A DNA stretch of 64,000 bases from Desulfobaccales bacterium (GTDB lineage Bacteria; Desulfobacterota; Desulfobaccia; Desulfobaccales; 0-14-0-80-60-11), in NCBI GenBank assembly GCA_041648175.1, contig JBAZPO010000007.1, forward strand, positions 124,001 through 188,000. Reading direction: 5' to 3'. The notes under the pieces are model-generated. The model was not told the DNA's origin. It did not search any database and saw nothing but the letters and a program-made list of their open reading frames with translations. The stretch's first letter is position 1. Each line of letters opens with the position of its first letter. The position numbers were made by a program, and so were the translations under genes. Positions 51,283 through 58,697 of the stretch are shown piece after piece.

Positions 51283-53193
51283 TTACTCCACGGTGATGGC
51301 ATCGAACTTACACGAATCAAAGCAAACGCCGCATTTGATGCACTTTTCCTGGAGAATGCGATGGGCCTCTTTCTTTACCCCTTCGACGGCCTCGGCCGGA
51401 CACTTGATCCGGCAGAGCCCGCAGCCGTTGCACACGTCTTCGGTCACGCTATAGGTTATCAGGGCCTTGCAGACCTTGGCCGGGCAACGTTTGGCCCAGA
51501 TGTGGGCCTCATATTCTTCCCGGAAGTATTTGATGGTGGTCAGCACCGGGTTAGGAGCGGTGCTGCCCAGGCCACAGAGGGAGGAATCGATGATCATCTC
51601 GGAAAGCTCTTGCAATCTCTCGATGTCCCCTTCCTGACCTTTTCCGTCGGTGATGGCCTCAAGCATCTCCATCAGTCTCAGGGTGCCTTCCCGGCAAGGG
51701 GTGCACTTGCCACAAGACTCGTCCTTGGTGAAATCAATGAAGTATTTGGCCACATTAACCATGCAGTCCCGTTCGTCCATGACGATCATGCCGCCGGAGC
51801 CCATGATGGAACCCAAGGCCGCCAGTGACTGGTAATCTACCGGGGTGTCCAGGTGTTGCTCGGGGATGCAGCCCCCCGAGGGGCCACCGGTCTGAACCGC
51901 CTTGAAGCGTTGGTCATTGGCGATGCCGCCGCCGATGTCGAAAATCATCTCTCGCAAGGTGGTGCCCAAGGGAATCTCCACCAAGCCGGTATTCTTGACT
52001 TTGCCCACCAGAGAGAAAACGGTGGTGCCTTTGGCTTCCTTGGTCCCGTAGGAAGCATACCACTGGGCCCCCCGCATAATAATAGGTGCGATGTGGGACC
52101 AGGTCTTGACATTGTTGATGGTGGTGGGCTTGCCCCACAGGCCGCTCTGGGCCGGGAACGGGGGCTTGGGCCGGGGCTCACCGACCTTGCCTTCAATGGA
52201 GGCGATGAGGGCCGTTTCTTCCCCGCAGACAAAGGCGCCGGCGCCTTCCCGGATCTCCAGCTTAAAGGAGAAGTCCTTGCCAAAGATATTATCTCCCAAG
52301 AGACCCCGCTCTTGGGCCTGGGAAATGGCGATCTCCAGACGCTGGATGGCCAGGGGATATTCGGCCCGGCAGTAGATATAGCCGTAGTTGACACCCATGG
52401 CGTAGGCGCCGATGGCCATGCCTTCCAATACTGCGTGGGGGTCGCCTTCCAGGATCCCGCGGTCCATAAAGGCTCCCGGGTCCCCTTCATCGGCATTGCA
52501 GATAACGTACTTGACGTCCCCCGGGGCTTTCCGGCAGAACTCCCATTTGAGACCGGTGGGGAAGCCAGCGCCGCCCCGCCCCCGCAGGCCCGAGGCCTTG
52601 ATCTCATCAATGACCTGCTCCGGGGTCATCTCCGTCAGCACTCGGTGCAGGGCTTTGTAACCCCCCCGGGCGATGTACTCCTCAAGGTGCTCCGGATTGA
52701 TGAAGCCGCAATTCCTGAGGGCAATCTTCACCTGATTTTTAAAGAAGGGTACTTCCTCGTATCTGGCGACCTCAACACCCAGCGACGGGGGATGGGGATT
52801 GGCATAAGACCATTTGGTTGCATCGATAAGAAACTCTTCCTGGTCGATGCGGCAGAGCAGATTTTCAAGATAAACTTCCCCTGCCTGCACCGCTTCCACC
52901 AGCTTTTCCGCCTTTTCCGGGGTCATGTCATCGTAAGTGAGGCGTACCTGTTTGGGATAAACCACGTCCACCAGGGGTTCCCGCTGACAAAAACCGATGC
53001 AGCCGGTCTTCTCCAGAGCCACATCCAGCCCAAGTTCGCCGATTTTCTTCTCCAGGGCCGCATAGACCTTGTCGGCGCCGGAGGAAATACCGCAGGTGGC
53101 CATGCCCACCATGATCTTGATCTTTTTAGGATAGGTCAGGGCCAAGCCCTGCTGTTTGATTTGCTCGAGTTGCTCCAGACTGGTGATTTTCAT
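51283..53193 (-). CDS. NuoF/HydB-like NADH-binding flavoprotein
   Basis: In this 636-residue protein residues 25-110 are a thioredoxin-like ferredoxin domain (GMATCGISSGAD, GCIGFCQREP). The FMN/NADH core follows with GLRGRGGAGFPTGLKW (about 202-216), NADEGDPGAF and GEETALIASIEG. Next is the [4Fe-4S] site SCGKCTPCREG, and a C-terminal pair of [4Fe-4S] ferredoxin motifs (CNGCGLCRIKCP, CIKCGVCFDSC). This is the NADH-oxidising/reducing subunit found in electron-bifurcating hydrogenases and formate dehydrogenases. No catalytic H-cluster or Mo subunit is nearby, so it likely serves the adjacent HdrA and MetVF proteins. It overlaps the upstream gene by four bases. Confidence 0.92.
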   Translation of the reverse strand: MKITSLEQLEQIKQQGLALTYPKKIKIMVGMATCGISSGADKVYAALEKKIGELGLDVALEKTGCIGFCQREPLVDVVYPKQVRLTYDDMTPEKAEKLVEAVQAGEVYLENLLCRIDQEEFLIDATKWSYANPHPPSLGVEVARYEEVPFFKNQVKIALRNCGFINPEHLEEYIARGGYKALHRVLTEMTPEQVIDEIKASGLRGRGGAGFPTGLKWEFCRKAPGDVKYVICNADEGDPGAFMDRGILEGDPHAVLEGMAIGAYAMGVNYGYIYCRAEYPLAIQRLEIAISQAQERGLLGDNIFGKDFSFKLEIREGAGAFVCGEETALIASIEGKVGEPRPKPPFPAQSGLWGKPTTINNVKTWSHIAPIIMRGAQWYASYGTKEAKGTTVFSLVGKVKNTGLVEIPLGTTLREMIFDIGGGIANDQRFKAVQTGGPSGGCIPEQHLDTPVDYQSLAALGSIMGSGGMIVMDERDCMVNVAKYFIDFTKDESCGKCTPCREGTLRLMEMLEAITDGKGQEGDIERLQELSEMIIDSSLCGLGSTAPNPVLTTIKYFREEYEAHIWAKRCPAKVCKALITYSVTEDVCNGCGLCRIKCPAEAVEGVKKEAHRILQEKCIKCGVCFDSCKFDAITVE

Positions 53194-54137
53194 GTGAGCT
53201 GTTCCTCCTCCCGCCCATAGGATTCGGCGTATGATTTCAGGATCTTGGGCACAGCAGAGGGGCTCAAGCGGCCGAAGGTGTCATCGCCTACCCGCATGGC
53301 CGGGGCCAGGGCGCAACAGCCGATGCAGCGCACCACCTCCAGGGAGAACATGAAGTCCTCGGTAGTCTGGCCATGCTTGATGCCCAGCTCCCGTTCCAGC
53401 CGGTCCAGAAGCCTGGGAGAACCCTTGACAAAACAGCCCGTGCCCAGGCAGACGCTGATGATATGCTTGCCCCGGGGAACCAGGCTGAAGGCGTTGTAGA
53501 AAGTGGCCACCCGTAGAATTTCGGAGACGGGTATCCTGAGCTCATCGGATACATGCTCTATGGCGCAGCGGGGGAGCCAGTTAAATTTCTTATTGACGCC
53601 GAGCAAGATGGGCAGGAGATTACCCGGGGTTTCCCGGTACCGGTCAATGATGGCGGCCACTAAGTCTTCGTCGGTGGCCTGGGCGTACGCGGTGCGGGCC
53701 GCCCGCTCATCTTCCGGTAACTGCACCTGGTAGCGGATGGGGCAGGCTTCCAGGCACACGCCGCAGCCGGTACATTTGCTCAAATCCACGGTGCGGGCCT
53801 TTTTGAGCACCTCCACCTGAAAGCGGCCTGGCTCGCCAGTAATGCCCGTCACGTCGGCGAGGGTATGAATCTCGATGTTCAGGTGGCGGCCGCATTCCAC
53901 CAGTTTCGGAGAAATAATGCACATGGCGCAGTCATTGGTGGGGAAGGTCTTGTCCAATTGAGCCATAACCCCGCCGATGGCCGGCTTGTTTTCAACCAGG
54001 TGAACATAGAAGCCGGAGTTGGCCAGGTCCAGGGCCGCCTGAATCCCGGCTACGCCTCCGCCTACCACCATCACGGAGCCCACATTGTCGGTACTCCGGG
54101 ACGATTCTTGAGCCGTGGTAACATTCTCTTGGGGCAT
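53190..54137 (-). CDS. HdrA N-terminal half fused to NuoE-like [2Fe-2S] domain
   Basis: In this 315-residue protein residues 20-140 match the start of HdrA: the FAD-binding VMVVGGGVAGIQAALDLANS, KTFPTNDCAMCIISPKLVEC, and a [4Fe-4S] motif CTGCGVCLEACP. The HdrA homology then stops and residues about 155-300 are a NuoE (24-kDa) thioredoxin-like domain (FYNAFSLVPRGKHIISVCLG, VCLGTGC and RCIGCCALAP as the four cluster ligands). The complementary HdrA C-terminal half lies in the NuoG-like fusion two genes downstream. The pair presumably reassembles into one flavoprotein with NuoF between them. Confidence 0.88.
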   Translation of the reverse strand: MPQENVTTAQESSRSTDNVGSVMVVGGGVAGIQAALDLANSGFYVHLVENKPAIGGVMAQLDKTFPTNDCAMCIISPKLVECGRHLNIEIHTLADVTGITGEPGRFQVEVLKKARTVDLSKCTGCGVCLEACPIRYQVQLPEDERAARTAYAQATDEDLVAAIIDRYRETPGNLLPILLGVNKKFNWLPRCAIEHVSDELRIPVSEILRVATFYNAFSLVPRGKHIISVCLGTGCFVKGSPRLLDRLERELGIKHGQTTEDFMFSLEVVRCIGCCALAPAMRVGDDTFGRLSPSAVPKILKSYAESYGREEEQLT

Positions 54138-54170
54138 AGGTTTATCCCTTGTAAGATTCTCTTAAGACGC

Positions 54171-55043
54171 CTACAAACCGGCGGCGCCCAGGATCGACGG
54201 CAATTTATCTTCCCACCCAATGGTGGCGATGAGCACTCCCGGGAATCCCTTCTGTTTAATGGCCGCTGCAAATTCCGCCGCGATCTGCACACACTCCCGC
54301 ACCCGGTCGGCGGCTTTGTGAATCCGCGTGATGTACTCTTCCGGGATTTTCATCTCCAGATGGCGGTTGATATAGCGTGCCATGCCCACACTCTTGAGGA
54401 GCAGCACTGTGGGGATGATGGCCGCCGGGCGGCTTCCCGCCTGCTTTTTGAAATTCTCCAAGACCGCTACGTCGAAAACTGGCTGAGTAGTAAAAAATCG
54501 GGCCCCCGCAGCAATTTTTTTATCCAGGTCCGCCAACTCCGTCTTCAGGCCTTCGGACCCGGCCGGCACCTTGACCGTAGACCCCACCAGGAATTGGGGC
54601 GCCCCTTTAAGGTCCACCCCGGCCATATCCCGGCCGCCCCGCAAGGTGCCGATGGCGGAGATCAACTCCAGGAGATTGATGTCATAAACGGCCTTGGCCT
54701 CATGATGGTCGCCGTGGGTGATCTCCTCTCCGGCCACCGCCATAACATTGGGGATTCCCAGAGCCTGGGCCGCCAGCAGGTCGCCTTGCAGCGCCAGGCG
54801 ATTGCGGTCCCGGCAGCAAACCTGCAACACCGTTTCCACTCCCTTGGTCTGTAAGAGGAGCGCGCCGCCCAGAGAGCTCAACCGCATGACCGCGTTGTTC
54901 ATCTCCGGAACCACAAAGGCGTCCACCATGCGTTTGACACTGTTGGCGTTGGCCACCATGTCGGAAATATCCGTACCTTTGGGCGGCTCCATTTCCGCCA
55001 GAATGACGAATTCACCGGAAATCAATTTCTCTTGTAATGGCAT
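54171..55043 (-). CDS. Second MetF-like methylenetetrahydrofolate reductase
   Basis: This 290-residue MetF homologue is distinct from the copy at 45905-46840. Conserved blocks are VILAEMEPPKGTD, VLQVCCRDRNRLALQGDLLA, GIPNVMAVAGEE and ARFFTTQPVFDV. It heads the operon, 33 bases before the HdrA-NuoE gene. It lacks an adjacent MetV of its own. It may be an alternative catalytic subunit, a subunit with a different pterin substrate, or a structural partner. The flavin-binding barrel appears complete, so loss of function is not evident. Confidence 0.85.
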   Translation of the reverse strand: MPLQEKLISGEFVILAEMEPPKGTDISDMVANANSVKRMVDAFVVPEMNNAVMRLSSLGGALLLQTKGVETVLQVCCRDRNRLALQGDLLAAQALGIPNVMAVAGEEITHGDHHEAKAVYDINLLELISAIGTLRGGRDMAGVDLKGAPQFLVGSTVKVPAGSEGLKTELADLDKKIAAGARFFTTQPVFDVAVLENFKKQAGSRPAAIIPTVLLLKSVGMARYINRHLEMKIPEEYITRIHKAADRVRECVQIAAEFAAAIKQKGFPGVLIATIGWEDKLPSILGAAGL

Positions 55044-55061
55044 CGCGGTCCCTCTCAGAGA

Positions 55062-55508
55062 TTATTGGGATGATCGCACCATGGCGTTGGAGATGGCTAA
55101 TATGAGATCATCCTCGCCAAAGGAATTGACATGATAATAAAATATTCCTTGCTGGCGGATGCGGCTTTCCTGTTCGGCATTATTCTCGTCGGCAGTAATG
55201 ATGATGGGCAGTTTGCGATCCAGGCCTTTAATAATGGAGATGGCCTCGTAGCCCATTTCTTCCGGGAGACGCACATCCATGACCAGCACTTGAATCTTTT
55301 CATTCTGCAGGGTCATGAGCAGATCTTTAATATTGTCCACCGCCTTGAGCCGGTGCCCCTGTTCGGTGACCCAAAAATTCAGGCTCTGGGCCAATTCGCA
55401 CCCACGTTCGGCCACCAGCAGCGTGTTGCATTTTTCCTTCATGTAAGACCCCGGCTGAATCCACCAGAATTCCTGCCGCGTTAAGCCAATCTGCATTTTG
55501 TTATGCAA
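55062..55508 (-). CDS. Receiver-domain protein
   Basis: This is a CheY-like receiver of 148 residues if started at 55508, or 126 if started at ATG 55442 (MKEKCNTLLVAERG). The domain has VLVMDVRLPEEMG (phospho-acceptor Asp) and a C-terminal helix, but the usual acidic pair after the first strand is replaced (LLVAERGCEL), so phosphorylation may be weak or absent. It lies directly upstream of the MetF/Hdr operon in the same direction and could be co-transcribed with it or regulate it. Confidence 0.75.
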   Translation of the reverse strand: MHNKMQIGLTRQEFWWIQPGSYMKEKCNTLLVAERGCELAQSLNFWVTEQGHRLKAVDNIKDLLMTLQNEKIQVLVMDVRLPEEMGYEAISIIKGLDRKLPIIITADENNAEQESRIRQQGIFYYHVNSFGEDDLILAISNAMVRSSQ

Positions 55509-55755
55509 AGGCTATGCCCTCAAAGCAAAGATTGTGAAAACTCGCACACCATGCGACTTTCAGGGCAGGAACGTTTTGGCGCGAAGCTTGGGGAAAGAGG
55601 TCATTTTGGGACAAAAAAATCGGCCGAACAAGGTAATATATTGAAATTACAGGAAAACAGTAAGTATGGGTAAAAATGTCACATTTGTTACCATTTTGCT
55701 AGAAAGTTTTACAGGGAAGATGGCGGCGGAGGGTTTTAACGGGAAACCTAAACCC

Positions 55756-55886
55756 AATGCTGTTCACTTAAGCACTTGTAGGGGCGGGGTCTCCCCGCCC
55801 TGGTTCAAAATTGACACGGGCTGGGCGGGGAAACCCCGCCCCAACATCCGAATAGATATCGCAAATGCTTAAGTGAACAGCATTGA
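55756..55886. mobile_element. MITE-like element with 10-bp flanking duplication
   Basis: A 131-bp element whose ends are inverted repeats of about 19 bases (AATGCTGTTCACTTAAGCA on the left; complement at 55865-55884). It contains GGGGCGGGGTCTCCCCGCCC-type hairpins and no coding capacity. ACCTAAACCC lies immediately left (55746-55755) and again just right (55887-55896), consistent with a target-site duplication. The transposase that moved it is not in this window. Confidence 0.7.
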
Positions 55887-55888
55887 AC

Positions 55889-56029
55889 CTAAACCCACAT
55901 CTCGCTACTACCGTCTGAGATCGGGTCCACCAGGATGATGACCAGGAGGAACAGCAGAATGGCCACGGCCACAATAACGAAGTGATTCGTCATGGCTGCA
56001 TGCAGAATGTCGACAGGTTTTCTATACAT
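55889..56029 (-). CDS. Small single-pass membrane protein
   Basis: A 46-residue frame starts at ATG 56029; an internal ATG at 55993 would give 34 residues. It contains one strongly hydrophobic helix (HFVIVAVAILLFLLVIILVD) followed by a short acidic tail that ends within the right-hand MITE flank. No clear ribosome-binding site is visible, which lowers confidence. The function is unknown. Confidence 0.35.
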   Translation of the reverse strand: MYRKPVDILHAAMTNHFVIVAVAILLFLLVIILVDPISDGSSEMWV

Positions 56030-56488
56030 CGGGTTCGGGATCGGGATCGGAAAGATGTTATTGAAAGTTATGCAAATTAAATGCCAAATTAAATAACCTA
56101 TTGATAACAATTAATAAATTTAAAAAAATTATAAAGCTTCATGTTTCAATCTATCAATAATGTTCACGTTATGAAAAGACTGTGGTTATAGCATGAAGCA
56201 TTGAACCTGCCGCGAGGACTCGCTGGCCCCATTTGCTTCCTCATCGTCCTGTGATAAATTTACCCGCATAGTCTGAGCCGCTGCGGCTTCCAGATGGCAA
56301 GCCGTAGATAGAAATAATTATCGTATTTTTTCAATTAGTTAACTGTGGTCATTTGAGGTTGAGAGCTCTTAACTTAACGTTTGCTCCGGCCGTTGGTCCA
56401 ATCCAGTGAAAGCCAAACCACCCCTGGGGTGGGAACATCTTAAGGACATTCAGCGCTGGATTTCCTGACGTACCCGGAGGATGAAGCA

Positions 56489-56830
56489 ATGAAAACCTGG
56501 ACCAAAAGCATCGTAACCGGCCTGCTGATGGGCGTGGTTATCCTGGGAAGTCTTCCTGCTTTGGCTAACCCCCGCGGGCCTTGCATCGACAGACGGGAAA
56601 TGAACCAGCAACATCGCATCCACCAGGGGCTCCGGGCAGGGCGGCTGACCCCCGGAGAATACCGCCGTCTCGAACACCAGCAAGGGCGCATCCGCATGGC
56701 TGAGGCCCGGATGCGGGCCGACGGCCGCCTGGATCGCCATGAGCGGGCCCGGCTAAACCGGATGGAAAACCACGCCAGCCGCAACATTTATCAGTACAAT
56801 CACAACAACTGGAGACCGGGCTGGCATTAA
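56489..56830 (+). CDS. Small periplasmic basic protein
   Basis: This 113-residue protein has a clear signal peptide (IVTGLLMGVVILGSLPALA, cleavage after ALA at about 26). The mature protein is Arg/His-rich and helical, with the pattern LTPGEYRRLEHQQGRIRMAE then RADGRLDRHERARLNRMENH. That pairing resembles short EF-hand-like or helical-hairpin repeats seen in small secreted proteobacterial proteins, but I cannot name the family. A GGAGG box lies upstream of the ATG. It probably resides in the periplasm; a stress or metal-related role is only a guess. Confidence 0.7.
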   Translation: MKTWTKSIVTGLLMGVVILGSLPALANPRGPCIDRREMNQQHRIHQGLRAGRLTPGEYRRLEHQQGRIRMAEARMRADGRLDRHERARLNRMENHASRNIYQYNHNNWRPGWH

Positions 56831-56950
56831 TCCAAGAGGACAGACGCCGGGGGCGGTAACTCGCCCCCCGGATAGCACCACGGTGTTGTCATAATCCAAT
56901 CGGTCTTTCCGTCATTGCCTTACCCGGAGACTGACCCCAAAGGGTCTGAC

Positions 56951-57379
56951 ATGACCAAAACAATTTTGCAAGTCTTATTGGTGATCACCATCGTAGCCTC
57001 AAGCCTGGCCTGCGCAGCCAAACGTCCTGTCCTTAGCCCCAATGCGCAACTCGACGCGGTGGGGATGGACGCAGCCCAGCAGGATATCGATGATTGTCTG
57101 CGGCGGGTAAACGAAGGGGGGCTGGAATCCGGGCAAGCCGGCAAGGTTGCCAGCTCCACTGCCATTGGAGCCGCGACCGGGGCCGCGGTGGGTGCGGTGG
57201 CTGGGGCGGTGGTCGGAGCTGCTGGCCGAGGCGCGGCCGCAGGAGCAGCCGGGGGCGGTACCGGCGGCCTTATCCGGGGACTCTTTCATGCCGGGGACCG
57301 GGGCCTTAATCCGGAGCAGCGGCAGCTGGTGGAACAATGCCTCCGCGACAAGGGCTATGAGGTCAGCGGGTGGAAATAG
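56951..57379 (+). CDS. Glycine-zipper lipoprotein
   Basis: I choose ATG 56951 (MTKTILQVLLVITIVASSLA) because it gives a proper lipoprotein signal with the lipobox SLAC; an upstream start at 56915 would spoil it. The mature part has an acidic helical stretch, then a Gly/Ala-rich glycine-zipper (GAATGAAVGAVAGAVVGAAG) and a basic C-terminus with a Cys (VEQCLRDKGYEVSGW). Such proteins sit in the outer membrane, and the zipper can form membrane helices. It is probably an envelope protein of the same group as its upstream neighbour. Confidence 0.8.
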   Translation: MTKTILQVLLVITIVASSLACAAKRPVLSPNAQLDAVGMDAAQQDIDDCLRRVNEGGLESGQAGKVASSTAIGAATGAAVGAVAGAVVGAAGRGAAAGAAGGGTGGLIRGLFHAGDRGLNPEQRQLVEQCLRDKGYEVSGWK

Positions 57380-57498
57380 AGACGGTCCCCTAATAACTCA
57401 CTCATATATGCCAATCAAATTGATAACTATCTGGCATTCTTGTGACTTATTGATAAAGGCAAGTAATCCGCCAGCTTTTGTCTGTATCAATATAGGGA

Positions 57499-58206
57499 TC
57501 AGAAGTGATAGCTGGTCCGGAACAGGAAACTGAATTGATAGGCTTCCAAATTAATATCCACACTGCTAAAGCTATAAGTGGGTGAAGCATAACGGAACCG
57601 GAAACCCGCGTCCAGAGAGATGTTTTTCAAGGCAAAGAAGCGAAGCCCCGTTTCGGTGACCAAGGCGATAGTCGTCGAACTACGGTTCCCCAAGCCAAAG
57701 TCGCCAGAATCCATACCGCTGAAGAGGACAGCAGGACCCACACCCAGGTAGGGATGCAACCTCCCCGCAGGCACCTCAGCGTCCGGCAGGAAGCCGTAAT
57801 GGGTCATAACCAAAAAAGTCCAGGCGGCCATGAAACCTTCTTGCCGGGGGAGAGTTTCCCGCACGTTACTTGGAGTGAAAGTAAGAGTTTGTGAAGGCAA
57901 GTCGAAACGGTTGTAGGTGAAGTCAGTGGCCAAACTGAAATATTTCATCCAGTCCGGCCAATTATAACCCCCGAAACCTGTATTGATGAAGTCATAGCCA
58001 ATAGTGACGCCGCCAATTACCGCGGGATTGACCCGTGCTTGCTTAACCGTATCAAATCCGTTATTAGCTTTAAGGTCGGTGTTCGCCGCAAAATTTCCCC
58101 CCAGCTCAACCCCCGCCCACATGGCGGTATTGGCCACGTTGGGCATGGACACTAAGGTCAGCGCCAAGAAAACCAACCCTATAAGCCGATAAGCTTTAAT
58201 TTTCAT
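57499..58206 (-). CDS. Outer-membrane beta-barrel protein
   Basis: This 235-residue protein has a signal peptide (residues 1-27), alternating hydrophobic strands and a C-terminal aromatic residue (FLFRTSYHF), the usual Bam-recognition end of an eight-stranded barrel. Glycine/aromatic motifs such as VGPAVLFSGM and FFALKNISLDAGFRFRYA resemble OmpA-like or OmpW-like small barrels. No plug or extra domain is present. It is convergent with the lipoprotein gene. Function beyond membrane structure is unknown. Confidence 0.8.
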   Translation of the reverse strand: MKIKAYRLIGLVFLALTLVSMPNVANTAMWAGVELGGNFAANTDLKANNGFDTVKQARVNPAVIGGVTIGYDFINTGFGGYNWPDWMKYFSLATDFTYNRFDLPSQTLTFTPSNVRETLPRQEGFMAAWTFLVMTHYGFLPDAEVPAGRLHPYLGVGPAVLFSGMDSGDFGLGNRSSTTIALVTETGLRFFALKNISLDAGFRFRYASPTYSFSSVDINLEAYQFSFLFRTSYHF

Positions 58207-58263
58207 TGAATTATCGCCACTTAATCTCTCGAATATTTTTGGTTTCGGTCATGCATTAAAACT

Positions 58264-58446
58264 TATAGCGTTTGCCAAGAGTTTTTTCCGTAATAGGAGA
58301 TACTTTAACACCCTAAATCCCCCCTAACCCCCCTTTGGTAAAGGGGGGAACTATAAGGAATTACTCATAAAGTCACCCTTTGAAAAAGGGGGATTTAGGG
58401 GGATTTAAGAATCAGCCAGCGGCATAAATTTATGGCAAACGCTATA
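58264..58446. mobile_element. MITE-like element with 14-bp perfect terminal inverted repeats
   Basis: A 183-bp non-coding element bounded by TATAGCGTTTGCCA (58264-58277) and its exact complement (58433-58446). It contains nested inverted C/G-run repeats at about 58313-58408. It lies in the gap between the outer-membrane protein and mutS. No obvious target duplication was found. Confidence 0.65.
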
Positions 58447-58697
58447 TCTAAAGTTTTCCTCTTTTATGGCCCGATCATCTTCTTGAACGCAAAATAGCAC
58501 AAGTCTTCCTTGGACTGAACCTTTTTTTAAATAATGAAGATATCAATTTATATTTGTATTCATATGGGATCCCGGGGCGCCGCCAAGCATTTTGCAATGG
58601 CCGGGGGACTGATTTTATTATGAGGGCGATGAGCTCTTTCCAGGTCGTTTGGCTAAACAGAGACGACGGCATTGCACCAGCGCTTGTCCGTGATGGC

